A stretch of 64,000 nucleotides of DNA from Budorcas taxicolor (Eukaryota; Chordata; Mammalia; Artiodactyla; Bovidae). The stretch is from positions 29,736,001 through 29,800,000 of the forward strand of contig NC_068922.1 in NCBI RefSeq assembly GCF_023091745.1, written 5' to 3'. Of this stretch, positions 23,436-34,163 are shown one piece after another. A program made the translations under genes and the position numbers. The stretch's first letter is position 1. Every line of letters starts with the position of its first letter. The notes beneath the pieces were generated by a model that was given only the letters and a program-made list of their open reading frames with translations, had not been told where the DNA came from and ran no database searches.

Positions 23436-23812
23436 ACATAAAGAAGAATGAGCACTGAAGAACTGATGCTTTCAAATTGTGGCGCTGGAGAAGACTCTTG
23501 AGAGTCCCTTGGACATTGAGATCAAAGAAGTCAATCCTAAAGGAAATCAATGCTGTAGCTGAAGCTCCAATACTTTGGCCACCTGATGTGAAGAGCCAAC
23601 TCATTGGAAAAGACCCTGATAATGGGAAAGATTGAAGGCAAAAGGAGAAGAGGGTGGCAGAGGATGAGATGGTTAGATAGTATCACTGACTCCATGGACA
23701 TGAATTTGAGCAAATTCTGACAGATAGTGGAGGACAGAGGAGCCAGGCATGCTGCAATCCATGGGATCACAGAGTTGGAAGCAACTGAGTGACTGAATAA
23801 CAACGAATTTTA
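23436..23812 (+). mobile_element. BovB LINE 3' fragment
   Basis: Forward BovB: GCACTGAAGAACTGATGCTT, then AGACTCTTGAGAGTCCCTTG, with a ~20-base deletion after GGACATTGAGATCAAAG, ending AACTGAGTGACTGAATAACA. Confidence 0.9.
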
Positions 23813-24303
23813 ACTTTTCTCTCTTTGGAGCTTGTGGCAGAGATTGTTGGATATCCACCAAACTATTTCCACCTTCCCTTTTTCTTTGGGTACACAGCTA
23901 GATGACATTTCCAAGTAACACTTGTGGTAAGCAGGGCCTTGTGGCTGACTTCTGGCCAACAGAGTATATCTGCTGCTCCTAGGCCTGGTTCATAAAAATT
24001 TCTTACTTTTTGTATACCATCCATTAGCTAAATGGAAAAGACTGCAAGGACCCATGGGAGGGCAGAGCCACAAGAGAAAAGGAATCTGGTACTGACCAAG
24101 AAATCCCATGGCAGACTTTGCATGAGCAGGAAAGAAAATTCTATCAAGTCACTAAAATTTGGGGATATTTGTTATAGTTGTTAGACTCTAACACAGGGCT
24201 GCACGATCTTTCAATTTCGTTTTTCTCGGCTTGGCTGCTTCATTTCCTTGGAGGATTAGCTTTCTTAGCTTCTGCATACCTGAGGCAGAAGACAGCCATC
24301 TCT
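23813..24303. other. No gene recognised
   Basis: About 490 bases of unique DNA, with no exon or repeat that I can support. Confidence 0.5.
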
Positions 24304-24668
24304 TGGATTTCCCTGGTGGTCCAGTGGCTAAGAATTCACCTGCTAATGCAGGGAACACGGGTTCAATCCCTGATATGGATTCAATCCCTGCTATGGAAAG
24401 ATTTCACATGCCTTGGGGCAATTAAGCCCCTTCACCACAACTACTGAGCCTGAATTCTAGGGCCCAGGAATGGCAACTACATGTCACAAATACCGAAGTC
24501 CTCACACCCAGAACCTGTGCTCCACAAGAGAAACTTCACGGTGAGAAATCCATACACAGCAACGAAGAGTAGCCCCCACTCACTGCAACTAGAGAAAGCC
24601 CACATGCAGCAACAAAGACCCAGAGAAGCCAAAAACAAACAAATAAATAATTTTGTAAAGAGAGAAGA
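24304..24668 (+). mobile_element. CHR-type SINE, long form
   Basis: Long CHR copy (~365 bp): GGATTTCCCTGGTGGTCCAG, TTCAATCCCTG twice (a small internal duplication near 24361-24395), GTAGCCCCCACTCACTGCAA, CAACAAAGACCCAGAGAAGC and an AAACAAATAAATAA tail. Confidence 0.85.
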
Positions 24669-24916
24669 TAGCCACGTCTAAGGTTGCATGTCCCTTCATT
24701 GCTTCCAGTTTTGAAATTAGTGGAGATTATCAGTATGGCTGAATTCCGTGACCAAGCTCTAGAGACAGAGAATCTGAGAGGTCCCACTTGAGGCAGATAC
24801 CCTCACCTGTGCCAGTCTGCTAAGACCTGTCTACAAGCTGGGGGCTGCTGTGGGCCCCCCAGCAGAAAAGGGAGTTGTGAGCCTTACATGCACCTCTAAG
24901 AGTATCTACCACAACT

Positions 24917-25075
24917 CTGTTTCTTAAATGTGGTCAAATGATTCCCTGATTTAGTGTCACCTAGGGAATCAGACTCTCAGGGCTGGAGGGGTGAGGTGAC
25001 TCCAGAAATCTGCATGTTTGACAACATGCCAGGTGATGCTGATGCTGTCTGAAATTGGAGAACCACTGTCCTAAC
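24917..25075 (+). repeat. MER5A-like DNA transposon
   Basis: hAT-Charlie remnant: CACCTAGGGAATCAGACTCT, AATCTGCATGTTTGACAACA, CCAGGTGATGCTGATGCTG and a terminal GAGAACCACTGTCC. Confidence 0.7.
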
Positions 25076-25721
25076 ACTCTCAATGGTGTTTTAATGCCTG
25101 ATCTTGACAAACATTTGTACAAAGATCTTTGTCTCAAAGATCGAGACAGAGTTAGAAATCCTCCTGTGAAAGGTCACCAGAAACGGGGCCTGCAAAAGCT
25201 CTCTTTGATTTAAAACTGTTTCTTCATATTTAATCAAAATTTCTTGAAATGCTTTCAGTTCCTTTGTGGTTATGTTCTAAGGATTTAGTTGGGCATTGCA
25301 AGCTCCAGTGGTTTGAGGGACTGTGCAGGTATCATAAGCAAAAGCCGCAGACAGATTTAATCAATTAGAAATGATGGGATCCATGAGAAAATGGGCCATG
25401 TGTGCTCAGGTAAAGGCTTCCATACTTATAGCTGTGGTCACTGCCGTGGCCAGACAAAAGAACGTGTCTCAAGGCCATATTTAACAATAGAGGCTGTGAG
25501 TTTGGAACCTTTGATAAGTAATCTCTTCTTCTATCCAGATGAAATGATTCTAATTCCTTTCCTCTTTATTCACATGACCTCTTCACTAGGAGTTGTTTTG
25601 CTACTTGTTTTCAGATCCTTCTGTCTCTTAAAGAAGGTAGAGAAGGAAGTTCTCCTGAAGTTCATCTTATAACATGAAAACCATTAGTGCTGTGAAAAGG
25701 TCTTTCTTTTCTCTTTTTAAA
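25076..25721. other. No gene recognised
   Basis: About 645 bases. The forward frame at 25391-25672 has a hydrophobic stretch but no splice or family context that I recognise. Confidence 0.45.
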
Positions 25722-26141
25722 GGTTGTTTTTTTTTTTTTTTTTGATGTTGACCATTTTTAAAATCTCTACTGAATGTGTCACAATATTGTTTCTACTTCA
25801 CATTTTGTTTTTTTGACCATGAGGCATGTCTGGGTGGTTCAGTGGAAAGAATCTGCCTGCGATGAAGTAGATATGGGTTAGATCCCTGGGTCAGAAAGAT
25901 CCTCTGGAGAAGGGAATGTCAACCCACTCCAGTATTCTTGTCTAGAAAATCTCCTGGACAGAGGAGCAGTCTATGCCATGGCAGGTAGTAGTCTATGGGG
26001 TCGCAAAGAATCAGACATGACTGAGTGACCGAGGATGCATGCACAAGGCATGTGAGATCCTAGCCACCTGGCCAGGGATCGAACCCACATCACCTTCATT
26101 GGAAGATGAAGTCCTAATCACTGGACCACCAGGAAAGTCCC
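25722..26141 (-). mobile_element. CHR SINE split by a Bov-tA
   Basis: Reverse CHR SINE: a T-run, GATGTTGACCATTTTTAAAA, then after the interruption GATCGAACCCACATCACC and CACTGGACCACCAGGAAAGT. A forward Bov-tA occupies 25830-26045, and AGGCATGT occurs at both edges (25822-25829 and 26046-26053). Confidence 0.85.
25830..26045 (+). mobile_element. Bov-tA SINE nested in CHR
   Basis: Forward Bov-tA (TGGGTGGTTCAGTGGAAAGA to CAGACATGACTGAGTGACCG). The TSD AGGCATGT shows it is younger than the CHR element around it. Confidence 0.88.
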
Positions 26142-26674
26142 TCTTTCTTTTTTTCTTTTCAATTGAAGTATAATTGATTGATTCTTTGTTTTTAAATGTC
26201 ATTATTTCCAATACAGATTATCAATGTGTTTGTTTAGAACCTTGAATACTTAAGTATTTTCATTAAGGTAATATATAAACCTGAAGGAAAGTTTCGGGAA
26301 GAGAAAGAAAAAATAAGCAAAATTAATGAATCATTAATAAGCAACATTAATAAGCAAAATTAATAAATCATTTCTCCATCCAAAAGTTATCACTGTGAAC
26401 ATTTTGATGTATTTTCTTCCAGTTTTTTTTTCCCCATAGAGAGTTTGAAAAATATTTTATTTTTAAACTCCATCTTTTTCCAGAAAGGATTAAAGACAAC
26501 TAAAACAATCACTTATAAGTAATTGTTTTATTCATCTGTATTTATGCAGATATATATATTTATATATTTGCAATCATATTGTGTGAATACATGAGTGCAT
26601 GTATATGTGTTTTTTTTTAAGCCACACATCTAAGATACTTTTTATGTTGTTGTCTGTAACAGGAACATGGATAG
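26142..26674. other. No gene recognised; AT-rich
   Basis: AT-rich DNA. A short L1 3'UTR-like scrap (TTGAAGTATAATTGATTGAT) is at 26163, and a duplicated AATTAATAAATCATT-like segment is near 26315-26370. No exon seen. Confidence 0.5.
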
Positions 26675-26910
26675 AACCCTTGCTATGTTATCAGATGCTG
26701 CTGTTCTGAGAACTTTGCATGGACCGTGATATTCAATTCCCATGATGAAGTGAGTGCTGTTATGAAGTCTCGTTTTCAAAGACTTTGGGGCACAGAGAAG
26801 TTCAGGGCTTGCTGTTCACAGAAAGAGGTGTGACTGGAACCAGGTATTTGCCAATCTGAATCCAGACTCTGCAAGCTTCACACCATGTTGTTCTGCCTTC
26901 CAGGCTTCTA
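26675..26910 (-). repeat. MIR SINE
   Basis: Reverse MIR: CAAAGACTTTGGGGCACAGAGAAG, GACTGGAACCAGGTATTTGC and GAATCCAGACTCTG match the complement of the MIR tRNA-derived half. Diverged. Confidence 0.65.
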
Positions 26911-26959
26911 AACTTCGGTAGTGTTACATAGTCTAAATATATATATATATATATTTTCT

Positions 26960-27425
26960 TTTAAGCTAACAATACTAATTGACATTTAGGTACTTTCCAA
27001 CATTTTACTATTACAGATAATATTACAGAGATATCTCAGTAGAAACACACATATTTCTCTAAAAATGATATCAAACCATGTACATTGCTGAATCTATCAA
27101 TGTGCCTTTAGTGTACTGCCACAAAAGCTCCGCCAATTTGTATTCCAACCTGTCCTCTGAGAATACCTGTTTTCTTGCCAATATAGATCAACAATCTTTC
27201 AACTTTTGCTTAACAAAATGGGTGAAAAAAACTCATTAAAAGTTTGCATTTGCTTTATTACTAGTACAGGTATGTTTGTTGGTCACTTTAACTTTCTCTT
27301 CTGTGAATCGCCTATTAATAGTCTTTTCTCATTTTTCTATGCAGTTTTTTATTTTTTCTCTAATTGATCTCAGGATTCCTTTGTGTATTTTGGGTAGAAA
27401 TTCACCGTTCATTTCAGGGAGCATT
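26960..27425 (-). repeat. L1M fragment (left part)
   Basis: Old reverse L1: AATTTGTATTCCAACCTGTC, AAAATGGGTGAAAAAAACTC, CTTCTGTGAATCGCCTATTA and TTTTCTCATTTTTCTATGCA in L1M order. An (AT)n run at 26936-26955 precedes it. It continues after the MIR at 27430-27735. Confidence 0.65.
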
Positions 27426-27429
27426 AAAA

Positions 27430-27735
27430 AGAATGAGCTAGGGTACAAGTTAAGAACTTGGGCTCTGAAGCTAGGCTGGCTGCATTCACAATTTGGATCT
27501 GAAGCCAGGCTGGCTGCATTCATAATTTGGATCTACCACTTACTAGCTGTGTGATCGTGGCCAAGTTACCCAACCTCTCTGAGCTGTTTCTTTATTTGAA
27601 AAATGGGAAAGATAATAATAGTGCCTATCTCACATTGCCATAGGATTCAACAAATTAGGACACAGTAGAATAGTCATATCTGGCACCTAACAAAAAGCTC
27701 CATATGAAGCAGTTGGTATTATTATTATTTGCTGC
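27430..27735 (+). repeat. MIR SINE with internal 34-bp duplication
   Basis: Forward MIR: AAGAACTTGGGCTCTGAAGC, TCTACCACTTACTAGCTGTG, CCAAGTTACCCAACCTCTCT and AAATGGGAAAGATAATAATA. The segment GAAGC[TC]AGGCTGGCTGCATTCA is present twice (about 27467-27534). Confidence 0.85.
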
Positions 27736-27990
27736 AAATATTTTCCTACCTGCTGCTCTTCTTTCACTTTGTGCTGTCTTTCGTGAGGAGCAAATGAAAC
27801 ATTTTTGAATAAAACTCTTCTGTCTCTGTAGAGCTTGCATTTCATGTCTTTTCTGAAGAAAGCTTCTCTAGCCTAAGGTTATGAACAAATTCTGTTTATT
27901 TTAACGTTGACAGAGCATGTATTTTCTCACGAATCCATCTGGAGTTTATGTTTGTGTCTAGTGCGAGATAGAAATCTACCCGCTGTGTGG
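27736..27990 (-). repeat. L1M fragment (right part)
   Basis: Resumes the old L1 after the MIR, e.g. CTCACGAATCCATCTGGAGT and GTGCGAGATAGAAATCTACC. The MIR lies between two parts of what looks like one L1M. Confidence 0.55.
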
Positions 27991-28524
27991 AAGAGGCAGT
28001 TCACGTGGATTGTCTGCCCTCAGGATGGCCAGTCCCCTTTCTGGGGACTGAGCTGGGTCTCTGCTGTGGGCTGGGGGGGCACCCTGAGTGGTAAGTGAGG
28101 GAAAATCAATGTTGGGCCACAGATCATCTCAGGGGCAACAGTCGATGGCACACGTCCTGTCTGTGTTCCAGGATGCTGCTGTCTAAGATTTTCATGGCCC
28201 CAGGCTGCTTGCCCTTTTGGCTTCCATCTGGGGCTGGCCAATGAGAAATATTGTTGAAAGATCAAAAGATAGATTAAAGAGAGATTGGATTATTTATTTA
28301 TTCCTCTTCTTCTTCCCCTGTCCAGTCACAGATTTGCCCTCTGTAAGTAATTCTTCATTGAATGTTCCTCAGTTCAATCCTTTGAAAGTTCTGTAAGTGT
28401 CCTGCTGGAACTTTGATTAATATAGCTATGGAAATGAAATAAGTGAAAATGTGAAACCACAAAGGAGGAAGGCTTTAAGGCTGACACAGGCAATAGAACT
28501 GGTTAGCAAGCCCCTCGAAAATCT
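27991..28524. other. No gene recognised
   Basis: About 530 bases of unique DNA. No exon I can support. Confidence 0.5.
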
Positions 28525-28650
28525 GAGCACTATCATTGAGCCCAAAACCATCCAGCTAGTTAATTGCCAAGCCTGGACTTAAACTGTGTCCATCCAGCTT
28601 CTAAATGATGTTCTTTCTTCTCTACATGGTGCCTCATTTCTGCACCCGAC
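28525..28650 (-). repeat. MIR-like fragment
   Basis: Short reverse MIR-type remnant: CATCCAGCTAGTTAATTGCC, AAGCCTGGACTTAAACTGTG. Diverged. Confidence 0.5.
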
Positions 28651-29597
28651 TCCACATATTCCCTTGAAAATGGGCCTTGTGTTTGTGGGAAAAGAGCTTG
28701 CAGAATAGAAGCTATCATATGATGATTTTCATATATAAATTATATATAATTTTGTACAGTGTGTGTCTGTGTGCACTAGTATGAATGCACAGATACTCAT
28801 TCACATCTGAAGTTATTTTTCTAAATATTAAAGGTGATTATTTTTGGCTGATGGAATTTTTACTCGCTTATAATTCTGTGTATTACATTTGAAATATTTT
28901 AGCAAAAATGCACTGTCTTATAATAATGAAGGTAAAAGCAAAATGTGAATCCTCATGCTGGGAGGGGGAATCTGAGCACTGTAAGGAAATGCACTGAATA
29001 AAGTCTACAGCTGATGGCCATTCTTGTGATGATGGTCATTCTGGGCAAAGGTTAACTAACTGTTTCAACAATATGAGGTACTCAGTTGAGATTTAAAATT
29101 TGTGGTCTTGTGTCCTAGCATAAAACTATCTTTCAGGGTGAATATTTGTGTTATTTTTGTTGGGGAAGGAAAGTGAACTAAAAAGGGAGGGAGTAGATAG
29201 TGCTGCTGTCAACACATAATTAAAAGGATTTTTTCAAGGTCATGTTTTTTAGGGACCTATGATTCTCATAAGATAACAAGGATGAAATGCAGCTTGAGCT
29301 ATGGAGGCACTGAAGGAATTTTTAGTGATTGTATACAAAACCCTCTGATGTGCACTGAGACATTCTCTGAGCTTTAAAACTCCTTTAAAACTCCTTTAAA
29401 ACTAACCTCATTATAACTGTGTGAAGGATTGCCCCAACTTTGCCCACTTCTTATAAATAAGGACAGTATGGCATGGACTTGGTCACAATGATGCAGCAAA
29501 AAGGTTAAGCTAAAAACTTAAAGCTCCCTTAAATAAGGAAGCTTAATTAAAAATACTTTCCTCAATACATTCATTATATTCTGATGGAATTAAACCC
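28651..29597. other. No gene recognised; small tandem and hairpin
   Basis: Unique AT-rich DNA. TTTAAAACTCC is repeated three times in tandem near 29373-29403. 29395-29500 weakly resembles MIR. A 13-bp-arm hairpin, TATATTCTGATGG/CCATCAGAATATA, sits at about 29576-29610 by the BovB junction. Confidence 0.5.
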
Positions 29598-29943
29598 ATC
29601 AGAATATAGCAAGGAGCAAAGGAGACAGCAAGGAGATCCAACCAGCCCATCCCAAAGGAAATCAGTCCTGAATATTCATTGGAAGGACTGATGCTGAAGC
29701 TGAAACTCCAATACTTTTGCCACCTGATGGGGAGAACTGAGTCATGGAAAAGACCCTGATGTTGAGAAAGATTGAAGGCAGGAGGAGAAGAGGACAACAA
29801 AGGATGAGATGGTTGGATGGCATCATTGACTTAATGGAGTTGGTTTGAATAAGCTCTGGGAGTTGATGATGGACAGGGAAGTCTGGCGTGCTGCAGTCCA
29901 TGGGGTGGCAAAAGGTCGGACACAACTGAGCGACTATCTATCT
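29598..29943 (+). mobile_element. BovB LINE 3' fragment with TSD
   Basis: Forward BovB from about 29627 (GCAAGGAGATCCAACCAGCC) to GGACACAACTGAGCGACTAT. The 9-bp TSD ATTAAACCC lies at 29589-29597 and 29944-29952. About 29 bases at the 5' side are not BovB and include an inverted copy of the flank. Confidence 0.85.
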
Positions 29944-30029
29944 ATTAAACCCCAAATACTGTGTTAAAATAGCCTACAATTTTCACATGTAATTTACTAT
30001 GTATATTTATTCATATATATATTCAAGTA

Positions 30030-30245
30030 TACACTGGTATATTTAAAATGGATAACCAACAAGGACCTACTGTATAGCACAGGGAACTCTGTTCAATATT
30101 ATGTGGCAGCCTGGATAAGAGGGGAGTTTGGGGGAGAATACATACATGTACAGAGATGGCTGAGTCCCTTCACTGTTCACTTGAAACTATCACCACATTG
30201 ATTAATCAGCCATATCCCATTACAAAATAAAAAGTTAAAATAATA
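30030..30245 (+). mobile_element. L1 3'UTR fragment
   Basis: Forward L1 3' end: AAATGGATAACCAACAAGGA, TACTGTATAGCACAGGGAAC and a CATTACAAAATAAAAAGTTA end. Confidence 0.75.
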
Positions 30246-30685
30246 AAATCAAAACCAACAAAGATGATAAAGATATTTATTTTGTATAGTTATTAAATAA
30301 TCTCACATTCAGGTCTAAAATGTATTAAACTTGTATGTCTTGGTTTATTTTGGGATGACAATAAAGCTTACCTTTATCTATTAATTAAAAAAAACTTGAA
30401 AGTTCCTGATGTAATGGTATATTAAGTATTGGAAAACAATATTTAAAGATTGGAAATCCATCCTGCCTAATTCTGATTATCTCCTTATTGCTCATTAACT
30501 TGACTTATGAAAACTGTGCTCTTTCTCCCCTTTAATTTGTTCTGAGTACTTCCTATTTACTTAACTAACATGATATCAGATGTCAAGTGACTGAAATGTA
30601 ACTAACCCTTGAACTGCTAGTCTGGCAGAGATGGGGAGCATGGGTTGGGGAAGTGTTGTCATTTAAAGATGTTATATGGAAACCC
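30246..30685. other. No gene recognised
   Basis: AT-rich unique DNA between two L1 pieces. Confidence 0.5.
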
Positions 30686-31110
30686 GTGCACATATGTCCA
30701 ATTAATCTATGACAAAGGAGACAAGAATATACAATGGAGAAAAGACAGTCTCTTCAATAAGTAGTGCTGGGAAAACTGGATGGCTCCATGGAAAAGAATA
30801 AAATCAGAACATTTCCTCATACCTCATACAAAAATAAACTCAAAATGGATTAAAGACCTAAGTATAAGACCTGAGACCATAAAATTCCTAAAAGAGAACA
30901 TAGGCAGAACAGTCTTTGACATAAATCATAGCAATGATTTTGGGGATCTGTCTCTTAAGGCAAAAGAAATAAAAGCATAAATAAACAAAAAGGATCTAAT
31001 AAAACGTAAAAGCTTTCGCACAGCAAAGGAAACCACTGACAAAACAAAAAGACAACCTGCTGAATGGGAGGAAATATTTGCCAATGATATAATGACTAAG
31101 GGGCTAAGAA
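30686..31110 (+). mobile_element. L1 ORF2 fragment
   Basis: Internal piece of the ORF2 C-terminal region. TTAATCTATGACAAAGGAGA, AGTGCTGGGAAAACTGGATG and GGATTAAAGACCTAAG are typical; the frame KIKSEHFLIPHTKINSKWIKD is readable before stops. It is older than the two long L1 copies and has no 3'UTR. Confidence 0.85.
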
Positions 31111-31254
31111 GAGTCTAGTTACAAAAACAGAGAGCAGTAGAATCTCTGACATAGCCAGTATTTTCCAAACCACTTTGGAGACTTAAAAAGCCCCCATAGA
31201 AATAGATGTATAATAACTATTTAAATATTATTTGTTGGTTTATTTGTGGTCTGT

Positions 31255-31555
31255 TCATCCATGAGACTCATACTCCATGAAGGGAGGAAATATTTTGTTT
31301 ATTATTGTATGGTGGTTTTGTTGCTAATTCATGACCCACTCTTGTGACCCCATGGACTGTCGCCTGCCAGGCTCCTCTGTCCATGGAATTCTCCAGGCAA
31401 GAATATTGCAGTGAGTTGCCATTTCCTTCTCCAGGGGATCTTCCCTACCCAGGGATCAGATTTGTGTCTTATCACTGTATATTCAGTGCCTAAACAATGC
31501 TTTGCTTATGGTAGCTACTCAATGCCTATTTGTTAATGAATGAGTGAATGAATTC
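31255..31555 (+). repeat. L2 3' end split by a Bov-tA
   Basis: Forward L2: CATACTCCATGAAGGGAGGA, then after the SINE ATCACTGTATATTCAGTGCC, TGGTAGCTACTCAATGCC and TAATGAATGAGTGAATGAAT. The interruption is at 31318-31470. Confidence 0.65.
31318..31470 (-). mobile_element. Bov-tA SINE, head truncated
   Basis: Reverse Bov-tA body: CTTGTGACCCCATGGACTGT, GAATTCTCCAGGCAAGAATA, CTTCCCTACCCAGGGATCAG. The tRNA head is missing after GGGATCAGATTTGTG. Confidence 0.82.
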
Positions 31556-31654
31556 ACCAACAGTGGCTTAGCAAAAAGGACTCTGAAGAATGAAGAAATC
31601 CTGAACAGATAGTGTAGAGTTAGATCACCTTGAGATTGCCAAAGATAATTCAGT

Positions 31655-32185
31655 TTGGACTTCAGGATAGATAAAATATCCCCCTCTCTGCAAAGATGTC
31701 CATGTTCAAATCCGTGGAAGCTATGAATATACCATGTTACATGCCAATGGATAATAAGGTTTCAGATGAAACTAAGGATGCTAATTAAGTGATTTTTTTA
31801 AAAACAGTAATTACAGTTTAACTTTAATCTTCATTTCCTTGTTCATTGGCCATGGGATAACGAAATCGCTGTTTTAAACAGTCAGATTCTAAGTAAGGAG
31901 ATAATCCTGGGTTTTCTGAATGGGCCCAAGTGTAATCACAAGTGTCCTTTAAAGTGACAAAGGGAGGTAGAAGAGGAGGTCAGAGTCAGAGAGATTTGAA
32001 TATGCTGTGCTGCTGACTTTGAAGATGAAGAAAGGGGCCATGGTTCAAGGGGCACAGGCCACCTCCAGCAGTTGGAACATACAGGGTAACAGGTTTTCCT
32101 GTGGAGCTTCTAGAGGAATACAACCCTTCTAACACTGATTTTAACCCAGTGAGACCCCTTTCAGACTTCTGACCTGCAGAACTTG
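31655..32185 (+). repeat. MaLR-type (MLT1-like) LTR
   Basis: Forward old LTR. GATGTCCATGTTCAAATCCG, GGGCCCAAGTGTAATCACAA, GGAGGTCAGAGTCAGAGAGA and AGACTTCTGACCTGCAGAAC follow MLT1-type LTR order. No internal genes. Subfamily unsure. Confidence 0.6.
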
Positions 32186-32712
32186 GAGATGTCTTCCTTT
32201 ATATTGGATATGAGCATGTGATTCAGATCTGGCCAACTAGACCATTGTATTTGTCTGGTCATCATTATTAGTGAAGGGTGGGACTTACCTGAGTCGATTA
32301 AAAGGAAAAGACTTTTTCTGGGACCTTTGGGAGAGAGGCTTATGGGCTTGAACCCTAAAGATGTGGGGAGCCATCTTATCACCATGGAGAGCCAGAAACT
32401 GAAGGCAACATGAGGAGCTCAGAGCCAAGAAAGGGAGACAGATTGGATATACAGGTCAAGCTGCTCCTAACTTTTTCCATGACATGAGCCAAGAAATATT
32501 TTTTGCATAAGCCAGAATTGGGTTCTGGCTTTAAATTTGGTTTTCCAATTCTGTTAGTGAGTTTTTAGTAAAGAGGCAGAGCAAAGTGAGAGAAACAAAT
32601 TCAGTCTTTTATAGTTTTTATATATACTTACATATATTCTCATCATAGAGTGTATGTTCAGCCAGTCCCAACCAGTCCCTTTTTCATTTTTATAAAGATC
32701 TGAGCTTTTTTG
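32186..32712. other. No gene recognised
   Basis: About 525 bases of unique DNA. The reverse frame at 32161-32385 has no recognisable domain. Confidence 0.45.
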
Positions 32713-33030
32713 TTGTTGTTGTTCAGTTGCTAAGTTACATCTGACTCTTTGTGACCCCATGGACCACAGCGTGCCAGGCTCCCCTGTCCTTCACAATCTC
32801 CCAGAGTTTGCTCAGATGTATGTACACTGAATTGGTGATGCTATTTAACCATCTCATCCTCTGCTGTCCCCTTCTCATTTTGCCTTAAATCTTTCCCAGC
32901 ATTAGGGCCTTTTCCATGGGTTAGCTCTTTGCATCAGGTGGCCAAAGTATTGGAGTTTCAGTTTCACCATCGGTCCTTCCAATGAATACTCAAGGTTGAT
33001 TTCCTTTAGAATTGATTGGTTTGACTTAAG
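32713..33030 (-). mobile_element. BovB LINE 3' fragment
   Basis: Reverse BovB with a (GTT)n-type tail (TTGTTGTTGTTGTTCAGTTG), then CATGGACCACAGCGTGCCAG, GGTGGCCAAAGTATTGGAGT, ending about TAGAATTGATTGGTTTGACT. Confidence 0.9.
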
Positions 33031-33659
33031 GCACCCCTTTTCCAAGCACCTCTGATTGTAGCTCTTTGTAGACAGGCAGTCAGCCTGAATCTGTGTGACC
33101 CTTAGTGTCAAGATTGTATCAGGAAGGCAGGACTATAGAGATGTTGGGATATTTGTTACAACTTTGCTGTAACAAATCTTTCATCTTTGTGTGTTCCTCA
33201 TGATCCTATTGATTAGCATAATTAAACTCTTCATTATTTGAAAACATTAGCTAATAAACACTTTAAATATTACCAGGAGGTCATTTTTAAAGTGCAATAC
33301 TTTTTAAAAAATGATTTGTCTTCACTAAGTAATTTTGCTTGGTTTTCTTATGGTTCATCCATATTTAACTAACATATTTCTTAAAAACTTGTGAACATGA
33401 TCTTATACATTGTTGTTCAGTCACTAAGTCATATCCAACTCTGCAAGCCGTTGGTGTTTGAAAGGGCCCTGCTGCTAAAGACCAGCTGCTTGTTACTGCA
33501 GGATGTAGACACAGTTGCTGATCTTCTAGCTTTTCAAGAGGCCATAAATCTTGATATTTTTGTGCAGCTCCAAAACTTTGCATATAGAAATCAGATTACG
33601 ATGTAAAAAAATACTTTATGGGCTGAATCAATCCCCAACAAGAGAAGTCAAGTCCATAG
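33031..33659. other. No gene recognised; 37-base BovB tail scrap
   Basis: Unique DNA. 33409-33445 (TTGTTGTTCAGTCACTAAGT) is a short reverse BovB/SINE tail fragment. The open frame at 33391-33606 beyond it is not from a family I recognise. Confidence 0.45.
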
Positions 33660-34163
33660 GCTACACTGTGTCTCCCAGACCACAAGCTTGTCCTTCCAGA
33701 ATACACTGATTCGTCTCCTGCATCAAGAGATAGCATCGGCTTCAGTTTGATCATCAATCCAATTGTGTTCACTGTGCTGGTATTTCATTTTCACATGCTT
33801 TGGGATATTATTAACCCTGACATGGCCAATAAGTACGAAGATTATGACACTGTTAAAAACATTGCTGCTGCTACTGCTAAGTCGCTTCAGTCGTTTCCGA
33901 CTCTGTGACCCCATAAATGGCAGCCCACCAGGCTCTGCCATCCCTGGGATTCTCCAGGCAAGAACACTGGAGTGGGTTGCCATTTCCTTCTCCAATGCAT
34001 GAAAGTGAAAAGTGAAAGTGAAATCGCTCAGTTGGGTCCGACTCTTACAAACCCCGTGGACTGCAGCCTACCAGGCTCCTCCATCCATGGGGTTTTCCAG
34101 GCAAGAGTACTGGAGTGGGATATTGCCAAAACACTAGTAATTGCTGAAACTCTGGGTAATCAC
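33660..34163 (+). pseudogene. Unidentified open stretch interrupted by a Bov-A2 (possible processed pseudogene)
   Basis: From just after a TAG (33657-33659) one forward frame is open to the Bov-A2 at ~33862. The same frame resumes in register after it (34126-34163), about 80 codons in all. It includes a hydrophobic run followed by WDIINPDMANKYEDYD, which looks protein-like. I do not recognise the family. There is no start codon and no splice signal that I can defend. It could be a retrocopy fragment, an old transposon ORF or chance. The BovB at 34163 cuts it off. Confidence 0.25.
33862..34122 (-). mobile_element. Bov-A2 SINE
   Basis: Reverse Bov-A2: TTGCTGCTGCTACTGCTAAG, two CCAGGCAAGA-GGAGTGGG monomers linked by AAAGTGAAAAGTGAAAGTGA. 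The short repeat ATTGC occurs at both edges. Confidence 0.92.
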
